Shown piece after piece: positions 1 to 30,000 of a stretch of 64,000 nucleotides of DNA. The notes beneath the pieces were generated by a model that did not search any database, was not told the DNA's origin, and was given only the letters and a program-made list of their open reading frames with translations. This stretch comes from Pyrocephalus nanus (Eukaryota > Chordata > Aves > Passeriformes > Tyrannidae), in the NCBI GenBank assembly GCA_038380795.1, contig CM076268.1, positions 18,666,001 to 18,730,000 on the forward strand, given 5' to 3'. Positions within the stretch are counted from its first letter, which is position 1. Every line of letters begins with the position of its first letter. The position numbers and the translations under genes are program-made.

Positions 1-15038
<15,038 letters not shown>

Positions 15039-18000
15039 CTATGAAGAGATAAAATTTGAAAAACTAAGATTTTACAACTGTATGTAATCTGACAAAAGGC
15101 AAAATTCCTTATAAGACACAAAAAATACTTCCCAAATAAGTCCAACATGCAAATGCAAGTTATTTTTCATGTCTGCAGAAATGAGATGGCATGTGTCTGA
15201 AATGTTCTATTTTTAGAAGTGTTCCTAAGATAAGATTCTAGAAGGGCAAAAATAATAGAAAGCCAAAAGTGAAGACATAGTAGCAAAAATCTTAGGTGGG
15301 AATGACAGAAGATCAAAAGGCAGAAAGCTACACATCACCCAGAGAGCTCGAAGAGTCCTACCACCCCTTCACATATACACATGCAGCGAGGGGGCAGGGT
15401 CTGAGCCAGACACTCTCCAGAGGTCCCATTCTGAATTGCTGCATGAGTCCATAAATAAATATCATTAACATATCCATAAATATCATGAACAAGTCTTCCA
15501 GATATGACAATCGTCAAAATACTCTTGGTCACAACTGCCAGGAATACCTGCCACAGATGTGGAAACACATACAGTCAGTCCAGCCCAGAGAAGGAAAACT
15601 GGCCTTGTCAGAGATCTTACATACAGCCTCCTATGAATAAAAGTAATAATCAAAAAAAGAGAGAACAAGAGTAAGAAAAAAGGATGTATATTCCACCAAA
15701 GTCCACTCATACTAAAAAAACGTAGACTTACTGGAGGGAGCCAAAAAAACTAATTTCTTAGCAATACATAACACCATCCCCAGCTCTTTCTTCCCTATAC
15801 CTTTTATCACTATATCTTTGGATTCTGCCACTTTCTAAACACTCTGTTCACAGATGTTTTTGCACACAGTTTTGGAATAAAAATGTCCAACAAACATATA
15901 ATGACAAAAAAACCCATCCTGAATTAGGAAAAAGAAAATTTATTGTGGACAGTATGAAATCACCCAAACAAATTTCTGCAAATCAGAAAACAAAGAATGA
16001 AGACAATAATTCATGCAATCTTACATTTGTTCATCATCATCTGAGAAAAAAAACACAGGATCTTGAGTTTATTTTTTAAAAATGAATTAAGATCTAGTGA
16101 CATTGAACAATGTAGGATTAGCTGGAACAGCTCAGTAAATAGAGCTCTGCTGTTTGGTATCAGTATCAAGATAATGAAAGTTTCATCTTCACTTTGGATA
16201 ATTCCTCTGAAACAAATGCAGGAAGGACTGCTCCTTTCCCTCCAAGGTTCCCAGATGAATGCTGACACCGCTCTGTTTAAAGGTCAATATTTTGAATAGC
16301 CAAAGCCAAGTGTTCAATTTTATTTTCTTTCAATTTGGTAAACCTCACAGGATCAAAGAGTGAAACAAAGCAAGTATAGTTTAAGAAAAGGATCTTGGGA
16401 GACGGTATTCTCTTAGAAAGTAATTTCTTTATATTAACAGATTTTACCTACATCCACACATGTTATTATAACCAAGTAAATTTTATTGCCTTGAAGTTTT
16501 GTCATCTACTACACATGCAAAACTATAAAGTGTTCTTGCCAATATGGACAGAGAAACTTGCATTTACTAACAATTTAACAATTTATAATAGTATTTTAGT
16601 ATACAGCAGCATATAAGAGAAATCCTTGTTTATTTTTACCAAGGTAAAAAAACCCTCTGTGTAATCTTTCTGTAATAAAGCTTTAACTCCATTATGAATA
16701 TAGAAGTCATCTAGGCAGTCTTCTGCAAAGATATATGAAAAAGGCCCACACTCTGGCCTATGACAGTACCTATGGTGAAATTAAAAATTAGGCTCATAAC
16801 AAGATTTGGTATCTAAATTACATCTGTCAGGCCTCTTCGAACTTAAAAATCAAAAAAACAAACAAACTCAAAACCAAACATAAACCCTAATTAGTAAAGA
16901 ACAAACAAATAAAATGGCAAAAACATAACATACTACAAAAGCACTATCAGATTATGGATTAAAAGTCTTTCCCTGATACTGGATTCCTTAAAATGTTGTT
17001 GAAAAATGCGCCATACCTTGCACTTGAATAGTAAAGACCCTACAGTGCACTGTATCTTTCAACTGACAGTTGAAAAACTCCGTTTTTTAGTTGCTGATGT
17101 ATCTATTAAACTCTATACAAAATAAATTACTAGAAAGTTTCAGAGTGCTTCCCTCTTTCATCATAAAACTTGTTGAGTAACTCTTCCTCATAAGACATGT
17201 TCTTAAAACAGCTGTGGGTATTCTGTAAGAGACCTGATCTACCTGGACCCTTCCCCAGACAGCCAACTCCCCTCCACTACCATGACCCATCACTATCCTT
17301 GCAACACTGTGAGGATTTAAGGTTTCTCAGACTCCTATCTGGCAACATTTCGAAGTTATAGAAAATGAGTAAAGAGCAAGACCGGGGAGATGACTTCTGC
17401 AGTGCAAAGATTGCTTTTGCAGGAAACATTTAGATGAGGAAGCAAGCAAAATCAAACAGCCCTTCTATTACACACAGCAAAAACAAACAACTTCTGCACT
17501 GTTTCACTGCTCTCTGAAAAAAAAAAAAAGTGTATAAAAAACTTCTGAGAAATTTTAAGTCAGGGTATAATGCACAGTAAAAGCAATCAAGACACAGCAG
17601 AAAAACAAATACTTGATAAAACTGAAAAGGTTTTGTACTTCAATATACATTTGTGTGCAGCAGCTCTAGAGCACCACTCCAAGTCTGAAAACTCTTCATC
17701 AAGTTAAATATATGCTAAAGCATGTACAACCAGAATCACAGTAGTTGATTCCTTCACCATTATCCATGAAGTTTGTTCCCATAAGCTTCACATGAGATTG
17801 AAAAGTAGGCTTGTGATAATGGCTACAGCAGAGAAAGAATTCAAAGCACCCCAGACCAACAGATTGGATAGAAAAATGGTATCAGTTAAAATGTGATCAC
17901 AAGAGAATAGTGAATAAATGAGAAAGGAGAGGTATCCCCAAAGTGAGGAAGAAGTATCTCCACTTGCATCTAAATTATCATTCCTTTCTTTTCTGCAGCA

Positions 18001-21000
18001 CCATGTGCTGTTCATCAAAAATTATCAGTCTGTACTGTGATAGCATGAGGTACAGTCTCTCTCTTCATTTTGAATGCATGCTCTCCTACCATAAAACAGC
18101 TCCAGAAGAAATGGAGTACATTCTCAGAAAAGCCATTTCTTGCACATTTTCTGTGGGGAGCCATTGTGGGACGTAAATAAATCACTTGAACATAACACAC
18201 TCAGATCAGCACAAAGAGAGGTCTTAAAAAATAAGTACACGTGCCCCTTGCCTCCAACCCGTTGGTATTTCACGTGGCCATTACGGCTTCCTCAGACTGA
18301 CCCAGCCCTGACACTCATCTCCTCTGCACCCCTCACCTCAATGTCTCGTAACTTCCACACAGTTTTGTTCATCAACCATGAGAGTGTCTCATTTTATAAC
18401 CAAGTGTACTTCCACTCAGTGGTTTGCTCCCACTCAGCTCAGAACCCCTTGTGCTCCCTGTATCTTCATCTCAAGTGAAAGCATCCTCAGAAATGCCTGG
18501 TATTGCCAACTTTGTAAATACAGCTCAGAGAAAAAAGCCAGACTTAATTTTTTTCTATCTAATAATTTACTGATGACTAGTCTTATGAAAACTAGCTTCA
18601 AAGATCCACAGCACCAAAAATCTGAGTCTTTAAATATTAAAGCAAGTCTAAATTCAGAAATTGTCAGACTTTTAAGATTCTTAAACGATGTTTGCCTTCA
18701 ACGTCTTTCATTAAAACATGATTAAGCTATATCAGATAAAGTTGCCTGCCTGAAATTTGACATTTTGTTCCATTTTCTAGCAATTTTGCAGAAGCACATA
18801 TGGAAAGAGAGGCAGCATGTAGATTCCAGATTTCTATTATTAATGAGGAAACTAATAATACATTTTTCCCATTAACTGTCAAATTGCTGGAATGCTGTCA
18901 ACTATCAGCAGGGGAATAATCCCGTAGAAAACTTCAATTTCCTCTCCCACATCAACCATTGTGCCTTTCCTTGAAAATACTGTGCCTAAGCAGATTTCAA
19001 TACATGGCAACCTTTTACTGTCAGCTCACAATTAGTCAAGATAAGGGTATTTCAAAACTGAACCCTAAGATAGTACTGTGTGTTTGGCATATTAATTTAC
19101 TAATTCTTCAGACTGCTGTAAGTACTATTCACCCAAGGAAGCACAATAAAAATGCAGGAATTGCAAGTAACACCATATCCATACCTCAGGAGATCTGCAA
19201 GGCTGTGCCTAAGTTTTATTCTAAATTCACTAACAGCAACTAGAATTCAATAGTCCTGCAGGAGACTTCAGTCAGTCAAGAGTTTCCACTCATTACTTCT
19301 CTACAGTCTGATACAATTGTAAAAGGATAAACACGGACATGCTGAACACACAGCTTCATGAAAATGCAAGCAGCATATATCTATGAAAGTATCATGGCTA
19401 ACCTTGAGAAGTATGGACATTCATAAAAAAATGTTTCACTGACACATCCTCCTCCTCCACAAGTGAATAATGCTAACAATGATGATTGACCAAAATTCTT
19501 CACCCAGCTTTAAAATAAGCGTATTTAAAACAATAAAGAACCCACGTTTAGCAATGCTCATTCCCAAATATGCAAACATTTGCCATGTACCTTAGCATGT
19601 CTTAACAAGACTGTTCTATATAAACTTGCTGACTTCAAAGTATCTGGAAAATAATATCATGCTGTATTTCAAGACTAAATTTTGCCTCTAACACAGAAAG
19701 CATTCAATTTATTAATCGAGATACAGGACAATGTATGGAGAGTATATGTTAAAATGACTTTCCAGTACAGCTTAAATACACTGGAGAAAGAGATGGTTTG
19801 GGGACAGAAATGTGGGGTGGGAAAGAGAGGAGCTAATTCTTTGCACACATAGTTTTCAGTTTAAAAGCCCTACTGCAGGTGCATTAAAAATCTTAAAAAA
19901 GGCCAAGCTTTAGATAAAAAAAAAACCCAAAACTCACAATGCAAAATTATATAAACTATAGGAATATATTTGGTAAACTTGTCTTTGCAGAGTGTATAGA
20001 TTGATTTCTTTAGAAGGCGGAAAAAGATGGCTTGCTGCTCATTCCAGACCCTGCTTTATTTAATGCATTTTACACCCATGATACCACTACTGGTCAGTGC
20101 TCAAAAGGGGCCTCCACAGTAAGAGAGCTTCAACTTTAACCAGCACACTGCAAGGTGCACATGAGCTTAACATGTTTGAACCAGAGCTGGCACCAACGTG
20201 GCTCAGTTGAGTTTTACTCTGCACAGAGCTCGTGGTACAGACGACTATCACACCAGTCCTCACGCTGTGTTTATGGCTGGATTTGGGCAATCTAACATTT
20301 AGCATTTAAAATCAATCCAAGCTCACTTGCACCAGGAAGTTTAGCTGAAACAGCAGGCTTGCTCAGCTCACAGTGTTATGCACCTGAGTTAACCACAGAA
20401 AGTTTAAGTATCCACAATTAGAATTTAATTGGAGAACCGTGTGCTTTCCACTAGACTTATGAGTATTTACCTTCTGTGCAGCACCAGCAAATGCTACTTG
20501 CTTGGCTAGCACACCTGCTGGCGTTCACATCAGCTAGATACCAAGACTAGTTTTTTTAAATCAAATATCACTTTAAAAACCACACACAGGTATGTACAAG
20601 GTTACTCTGCTTATGCAGTGATCTGAATGCATGCATTCCAGGCACCCAGAGGAACAGCAATGGAACAGGTTTTGGGAAAGAAAGGATCGCTCAGTTTAAA
20701 TAAGAGCACAAAATATCTTACAACCCCTTCTGTGCATCCCCCTCACTAGAGACAGTAACAATGAACAGGAAAGCTTCAAAGGTTGCATTAAAAGCTGACA
20801 TAAAAGGATACATTTGAGAGATGTCTTTTCTGTTCAGACAAAGAAACGGAACCCCAGAGAGAATTTTCCACTAGGGACATGGAAACAGAATAGGCTCGAA
20901 TACTGACAACTTAAAGGTTGGCTCTATACAGCTAAGTTTCTAAGACTACCCTTAATTGTGGGTTTATACTTTCACTAGACAATATGATATGAAAATCCAG

Positions 21001-24000
21001 GATTCCTTCCATGCTATAGCGTAGAACACCTTATTCTATGTATCCTTTTATCTAAGAAATTATCCATATTCAGGTTACTCCTACTGCAGTGAAAAGCTAT
21101 AGCAGAGAAGGTATTTTCATACCCCAGTACCTTGTAATGCAACAAAATATAAGAAATGAGAAAAACCACAGGCAGGAACAACCAGCATTAACTACAAGTT
21201 TTGCATGAAATCAGACTTGGTTTTCACATTTACAGTTTCAAAACAATGCTTTCCTAAGAGCAAGCATCAGGGGGCTTAGTCTTGGAAGAAACTTAGGATG
21301 CTAAGCCAGCAAACATTCTTTGGGGCAAGATATATCTTAGATACATCACAAACACCAACTAAGACAGCAATCTGCCTACACGTGCTGAAAACTGTGGCCT
21401 CCTGGGCAAAACTGTTCTACAATGAAAGGAGATTTATTATAGTAGCTGCTCAGAAGTAGGATTGACAAAAGATGAAGACCATGACAGTAAAGAGATGCAG
21501 AAATGGAAAAATATAAATTTAAAATAAAACAGTTGCATATATTAACACATTAATTACTAATATAATCAACGTAGTATAATGACAGAACTCCATATCAATG
21601 ATGATTCAGTAACTCCACTTAGAAGGCATCTAACACTATGAAAATGAATATACTGCAGAAATCTATGGCTGACCTAGAAAAAGCCAACAGTACTTCAAGT
21701 ACACGCTAGATTGCTACTGAATGCCAAACAAATGCACAGTGTTTATAAAGCTCTTGCATTAATGAATTTTATTTAATTTCTTTGTGAAAATACAGTTCAC
21801 ACATAGCTGATTTGTATGCATCATATGTTCGTGAATGCTTGTCCAATTTTCAGCTGTCATGTTTAAAGGCTTCTGGACATCTGCTAAATGGATAGTGCAA
21901 ATACAGCCCCGTTTTCAGATACACAATAATAAAAAAAAACGCTTCAAAGGCTCAAATTTCGGAAATGAAAGAATTCTGTTTCTTAAAGGTAACTCCATAG
22001 CTCCTTCCTTATTCACAAAAGTAACCGCACTTCTAATAACGTTTTCTTTTTCCATGTTGCCCTTGAAACTAAATGTTGTATTTTCCAATACTTCCAGCTC
22101 TGCTAAATGCTAATGCAGATAAGGTATTTGGGAAAAGGAGTTAACATCAGCTGGCTGAAAACTGCAGCAAGATATTACTAAACCATTACAAATGCCAAAG
22201 ATGTCTGAAAAACCTAAAGCTTATTTCTAAAATGAGATATTCTCACTGTTGACTATAGGATTTGCATGGCTTTCAAATTACGCTTTCACAGATCAGATGG
22301 TTTTAAGCTGAACAACTTCCACACAATTGCCTGAACTACTACTAATGCTGACACATTTAATGAGGCCTCTGGCTGATGTGTAAAGGACATGGAAATGCCT
22401 TGCACCTCATCTAATGTATGCCTGCATTATAGGAGTCCTCTGCCTGGCTCAGACCACTCATGAGAGGATTGGCATAGCAAAAATTCCAAGTCTACAGCTT
22501 GATCCTAGAAGCTATTTTCCATTTGCAACTATTAAACAAAACCACAAAAGTACTGGGGTGATTCTTACGTAGGTCAGGTCAGAAGGCAGTGCAGGTACAT
22601 TTCTTAAAATAACAGTACATTTTAAGATATCTTTTGCCCACCAAAAAGTCAAACTTCACTAGTTACAGATTCAGTAAAGCAAAGGTGGACACCAGATCTC
22701 AGTGTTCATCCAGAAATGAAGTACTGAGGCAGGGGAAACCTGCATAAATGCAACAAGGGCACATTTAGATTTCTGTGTTATGACTTGCCTACTACTTTCA
22801 AGTTCAAACAGAAAAGGTTAAGTCACTTCAGTTTGCTTGAAGACAAGAGATTTAAGATCCATTTAATTTTTTTAAACTTTTAAGACTGTTATGTTTTCTT
22901 TTTTAATAGTAGTTTTTTTATATGGAATATTTAAAGCAATTACTTGATTTCCTAGAGTCTGTTGAACATTTAACAATAAACAGATGGCTTTCTCCACTAA
23001 AGGTAATTTCAGGAAAGATCACAGGTTGGCTATAGAAAAATAAATTTGGCTTTAAAACACAAAACTTTTTGAGTACACAATAGCAAATGAAGCTCAAGAA
23101 AATGTAATATGAGCTGTTGGAATCAAGTCATTACTTCACTGGTTCAAAAAACACCATTGCCAGATTGATAAATCTCTTGGAAAGACTTACAAGCCTCTCT
23201 GTTAAGCTAACTCTGTTCTCAGTACAGTTTACAGGAAACAACTGAGTCCTAAATTAATTAACAATGAACAAAATCCATTAATACTAATGCAACGTTTACA
23301 GTGATTTAGTGTTCCAGTTTACAGGTTCATATAGTGACTCTAACCACATGCTTTGGCTGGATCACATGACAACTTTTTCCAGTCGTTGAGGAGTCTACTA
23401 ATAAGGGGAGGACATACAGGGAAACAAACCATCCTCTTCTCCAATCCAGTCGTCTTTTCTTGACCAGTTATTCACCTTATTACAGTTTCCATAAAAGATA
23501 ACCCATCTGAATGCAGTTGCAATGAACTGAACTGAATTATGCATTCCAAAAATCACCTGAAGCCCCATCAGTAACAAGGAGGTGCCTACCACTTAACAGC
23601 ACAGGTTCACACAGGAGCACTGGCACTTCATATTGAATTCCAGTCAAGCCTGTTCAGTGATGCCTCTGCCATCTATGGAATAAATTTGAAAAATTAAGAT
23701 GAACATAAGCTTTACCGTTAAATACAAAACAATCCCTGTATAGGATGGTTGGGATCACAGGAGACTTTAAGTAAAGCAGGAAGCACATTCTCCCTTGGAC
23801 AAGGAAGATCAGCAAGTTACATTGCTTGGAAAAGAGTATTTATATAAAAATGATTTTGTAAGCTACTTGTAAAATATCCAAAAGTTGGCCTCTTGTTCTA
23901 TGTTCTTAACCTGGCAAATAAAAAGTCTACACTTATTTCTTCATGAGCTATCAGTAAAAGTTCCTTCAGAAAAATCTAAAATTCCACTAAATTCAAGACT

Positions 24001-27000
24001 TCATGTTGCCCTCAAAAGGGCATTCCAACAACTCATCAGCATATCTTGAAAGCGACACTCACAAAACAAGTCTGATAATCTGATTTTAATCTTCACAATT
24101 GATGGCCTTCCCCAAATACCAGCTCTGTTTGGAACAGACAAGTAACCCTATTACCTTGCATAGAGGAAGCTTTCTTGCAACCATCCTCTCCAAATATAAG
24201 TATATATGAAGCATAAAATGCCCTCAAGAGTCAAGAGGTACTTATCATAAGGATTTTCCAGATTCTGAATCAAAGTAGAAATAAATATTAAAAATTTAAA
24301 ATTTATTTAAAATAACATGAAGACAAAAAGAAAAACAAAGCAGAGCCTGAATCAGTGGAGGAAGATGGTTTCTTTTACTCCATGTGTGAACTGAGAGTGA
24401 GGATGACACAGGAGACCAGAATCCAAGTGCACTGAGGAGGAACTAATGTTCAAGGGAGACACGAGGGCTGCTGACAAACGCTAGTCAGCTTCTCAAAAAT
24501 TCTTCAAAAGACATCCAGGCTCAGCCCTCTCTTTTTTCCTCTTGCAAATGGGTGACCTTTTACCTTTAATATTATTATAGTAGAATTTCATAGACAGGAA
24601 AGGAGAAAACTTCTTCATAGAAAAACAACCAGCAACTTTTTAAATTATGTTTAGTTAGCTTACTGCATTTTAAATCTTTCCCAGCCTAATATTTACTTAT
24701 TGTATAAATTGGAAGGGAGCAGAATGCGTCCATAAAATTTCACACCTACTGAAAGCCAGCTTCCAGCTTAGAGATAAACTAAAAGTCATTAAAAGAAAAA
24801 AAAAATATAAAAATATAAATCAGGATAGCAGGTGCATGTTTCACTTTTCATCTTAATTAAAATGACCTGCTCCCTCTTCCAGTTACTTCAGTGACTGACT
24901 CCCATGCAGGGGCCATGACAGGGGCAGAGCTCAGGTAAACAGCCTATCTACAATCACCACTGGCACTGGGAGCTTCCTTGTTTGCTTTGAAGGGAGGGCT
25001 GGAGACAAGAATTATTACTGGCAGCCAGGCAAGGATCTCTCTAGGGAAGAGCAACACACTTATTTCCCAAGTAGAGCTTTCAGTAGCAGTTGCTGGCAAA
25101 TGCAGCCCCTTCAGTTTTCCCTTTTCGTATTGTTCCTCATCCTCTCTTGAAGACAGCAATTTCAGCAAGGCTGAGGGCAGACACAGTCTGTGGTGTCACT
25201 GAAGCTACGACACCCTAGAGATTATATTTGGAAGGTGAGTCACACAGGCAAGAACTTGAAGCTGGAACGTTCTCTAGCACTGCTCCTGTCAGACTTACCT
25301 GATCAATACCAGAGCACCTCAGCCACTAAACAGTGGAAACTTCACGCCAAATGGTTTCAAAAGTCACAATAAAAGGTTAATAAAACGAGGAATGAGCTCA
25401 AACAGCTCATTTTCAACATTACATTTTATGCATCAGTGCTGAAATTCCCTGCATCAAATTATGTTCAAATACAAGGACAGCTGAACCAGCAATCAGTTAC
25501 AAGTTGCAGTGACCAATGCAAAAACGTTAACAGCTGAACCTGAAACTGGGAAACCTGAAGTTTTTGTATTGGGCAACCAGAACTTGAGCTTTTCTCCTTC
25601 CATGTCTCAAGTAGCTTTAAACAGTAACTTCTCATATAATGTCAGAAGTAAATAATGATTCAGAGGCTGTTTAACAGCAAGGAAAGACCTATGACTGGAA
25701 GCAATAAAATTAAGACTGTAACAAGCAGAATACTGATCCAGACATTTGTCTATAAACAGGTAGTGTAAGATCACATGCAAACACAAAAACCAATTCCTGT
25801 TGTTAAACACTGCTCCAAACAAACCATTTCCTAGCACTGCTGGGTCAGCTAGCACGGACAGAACCACCAAAGCTCCAACAGCAATTTCACACACTGCTCC
25901 CCAAGGAGTACAGGCAGAGTCAACACATCCACATCCCATTTCCCTCAAAAGCTCAAAGCATGAATTTATGCAAACCAAATAGCAAATACCAGTATTCTCT
26001 AGACCTGACTCCTGAACTGGGGTCAACAGCATCAACTTCAAGTGCTGAACCCACAGTCACAACTTTTGAGTACTCTCTATATAAAAATCAGTATTAAACT
26101 GCTACGCACATTTCTAAAGAGAATTCTCATATTGTGAAATATCTCTTGCAAAACATTCAAAATAAGACAATGAATATAACTTCTGGTACTACTAAAACAC
26201 TTGTTTTGTTTAATATCAAATTGAATTCAGCTGAGAACTGAATTCTGTAGTCAGATAAACACACCATACACCTTGCACAAGCAGGAAAATTAAGAACTGC
26301 ACCCACAGTAAATTACCCACAACTGAGGTAAGTTTTGCAGTGATTTTTTTTTCAAAACAGACATTCTTCGGCTTTTTATCTATAAAGCTCTTATTGAGAG
26401 GATTACACTTAATCCACCTTCCTCCTCTTGCACCTCAGTTTTTCGACACTTTAAAGCATTGTCACATAATGCCATTAGACTATAGGTTACGGGCCTCCAC
26501 TACAAAAAATGCATAGAGTAGTCATGCATGAAGATTTAAGGTGTTGTTTGTTAAGGGCACAGAGACAACAAAAGAGATCACCCCATAAAGAATGAGAAAA
26601 AAGCCACATGGGCTGCATGTTTCTGTTTTAACTGATCTCACCTCGGGCCCTTTCAGTGCTACTCAGTTTTATCTCCCCTTTACAACTGTGACTAAAGCAG
26701 CTGGTCATAGAAGAAAAATATTCAGACTGTTGGTTCAGTGCCTGCCTGCCAATTAGGTAAAATATATATCACAGACACAGGTAGCTCTAACTTTATAATA
26801 AGGGAAGTTAAAGTAAAACAGAATTAAGATTCAGAAAACAGAGAATGATAAGTCAAAATGCATAGACTTCCAGTAGCCTGAAGGTAAGGAAAGAAAGATG
26901 AATAAGTGAATGCATGCTATCAGCTCCATGAAAAGATGTGAAAATTTGTGCTTGCTAATCTACCATTCCTTCAGCCATCTCTCTCTTCTCTAAGCAGGGG

Positions 27001-30000
27001 AGAGAGCCAGTCTGTGACAGGGAAATGAAACCTCACATTTCTTTATCATCTGTGAATATCACACACCTGGTGCTATCCAGATTCCCAGGTTTCTGGAATG
27101 TAATTTTTTTAAAAGTACATAATCTAAACATGAAGCAATCTCTACAGAAAGCCACCAACATAAACATTTAAAACATCCTGAAAACTGCATTGAGAGTTAT
27201 GAAGCTTAGGATTTACCCAAACTTTATCGAGTTGAATTTGGTGACTGACAAATCAGCCCTAGTTATCCAAATAACAGAAAATAAGACAGCAGGACATGCA
27301 ACTTCCCAGCATTTCTCCCAGTCAGGTCAGCTCCTACAACACAGCTGCTCTGGAATACCAGTGCACCCTCTCTAGAAAATCTCAGCTGTGGCCAACAGCA
27401 CTTTGTTGAAGTATGTAACATCAACAAGTAATAAATCACTTCTGAATTAGTTTATTTCAATGACACTTCGCTGCTATCTGGTATTCTGTTTTCCAGGGGT
27501 TTTTATTTTTGTGATAAGGGTATATATGACACAAAGATTAACACTGGAGGCTGCACAGTGAAATGATGCATTTTGTAACAGAATACATTGCAGAGTTCCT
27601 CCATATTTAAATATTCTTTTTTTTTTTATACTAAGTGATTAGACATCAGTAGAGATCCTTTTAGGTAAGTATCTTCCCCTTCAAAAGCACATTTTCTATT
27701 CACATGCAAGGAAGATGCAAACAAGGCAGATAGGCTGCAGCATGCAATAGTAAACAGCTTGTAAACTGGCTTTTTTAACAATGAAGATTCCCACTCTACC
27801 TTTCCTCTCAAATTGTTTTATGGATTCCTGAACTGTGACTTAAATTAATCATAAAGACATTTAATAGGTAGCATTTTTCTAGAACAAGCATTATCAGAAT
27901 GAGTGGTGCTATACCTACTAAAAAAAAAAAAAAAAAGGAATCACTATGTAAGCACTCTGCTACATTTCACAGGAAAGTATCTCTACAGCTTCTTCAGTGT
28001 AATGTCACACGGAGCTCCATTACAGATGGTTCCATGAGGAATCCTATTATGACAATATCTGAAGTAAGACTTTGTGTCCTGCAGGTCAGTTTTGCATTTG
28101 AAATCATAAACAAGAATGGCTCCATCAAAAGAAAACTTACGTAATTCTACAGTTTGGCAAAGAAGCTGTTGTGACAGCAGATTAAAAAACTATTCTTGGC
28201 AAAACTCTCCTTTTCAGAAATAATAGGGTAAGACAAGGATCTTCCTTAATCCTTTTTCTAACAAAAGATTATACAAAAAGATGGTAGAAGGAGAGAAAAT
28301 CAAGATAAAAATTTTTTAAAAGGCTTAAAATATTCATGTTTATCTCAGGGCATTATTTGTCAGTTTCATTTTGTATATTTTTTAAACAACTCTCTTAAAA
28401 TCTGAAATCAGAGAAAATTCAGTAAAGCAACAGCTCAACAAGCCGTTCTATTTTAAGCACACAATTTAATTGTCAGAAATGCAATCTGAATGCATGCTGC
28501 CGGATGCAGAAAACAAGTTAGATCGTAACCCTGCCTAGATTGTGACTGGGGCCACTGAATTCAAGGGAATGCCATTCCATGCTGCTGTAGATATCTCCCT
28601 TTTGCCAGAAGCATGTCATGGCCCATTCAACTTATTCAGATACTTAAAAATCTTAACCATAAGCTAACTTGAAATTTACAAGAAAAGAATAAATTGCTAA
28701 TCTTGGCACAACACTGTTTCAGCTGACTATCTCAGGGAGTTCTAATTCTAACCATTCCACAGAAGTGTGCTTGCATATGCCAGCTCTCTGCCCATCCAAT
28801 GACCAATGGAAAAGCAACAATACAGAACAAGTAGGCAAACCATCAGCAAAGTAAACCAGTAAATATGACTCAATGAGACCTGCACAAGTTCAGAAGTGAA
28901 ATCCCATTCCAGGATTACTCTGGAGGTAGGAGGAAATGTTGTTTGTTCTTTAACCTCTTGCAGAGGAAGATGAAGCATATGAAAATTAAATGTTTAAGCA
29001 AAAGAAACAGATCAAACAGTTCTCTAATTCTTTGAAAGGACAACAGCAAACAAAAGATACTAAGTGACCTAAAATAGTAATTAAATATCAGTGATCAAGA
29101 GGACAAAAGCTACAGAATATTAGAGGAAGCAAGGATTTGCATAACAGCTGGGAAAAAAAGTTTTCAAAATGTTTAAAACTACATTAGTTTTAACTTTAAA
29201 TCCCAGCTACAAAAACTTAGAATCCAATTATGACTGTGCTATTTTCATGCATTTATCTGTGAAGTGCAAGTAGATTAATGTGCTATGAAATCCTGTCTAA
29301 AGTATTTGGCATAAAATACGTCTGTAATAAGAGCTTTAGAATGAAACAAAAATCTCCAAAACATATGACAATTCGAGCACTAACAATTCCTTCAGAGATA
29401 CATTACTTTGCACAATAATCTCCTGGGAGTGGGCTGGGAAGGAAGGCTTTACTTTCTAGGTAGTTTGAAGGAAACTCCACCAATCATTACTAATGGCAAT
29501 ACAGTCTGTTCTGTTGTCCCGTTTCTCTTAAACGTCAGTAGTGTCTGATGCTCTGCCTTAGCAAAAAAAGGCAGGAGTTACCAAAACAGGAAGAGTTTGA
29601 GAATTCCCATACTTTACACCAGAAGAAAACTGCCCTTCAGAAGCACTGCTGTGCACCATCCACTAGTGCTGGTAGATACACACAGTTATGAGGAGAAATT
29701 TTCTGAAGAGAACTAAGAAAGAATTTCAACCAAACTAAAATAGGGGGAGAATCGAGTAGTTCTAGTCACATCAAGCTTTTCTGATTTCCCCACAACATCA
29801 TGCTAATATTAATGAAACCTTTTCATAATAAAGGTTATAAAGCTTATTACATATAAGCTTATTACAAACTGCACTGTATTCCCCCTTCCCTCATCTTGAC
29901 ATATAAGTGGCGCAAGAACCTTGTAATGCTTTTCTAAAAAACAGCAACAGAAACCCAGTCTATTGTTCAACAAGGATGAGTTTTGCATTGCAGCAACTGT

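Noticed and set aside
25607..26041. 144-codon minus-strand open frame in MAPK8 intron 1
   Set aside because: No recognisable domain, a second frame is open on the other strand, and no splice or promoter context. Best explained by chance.
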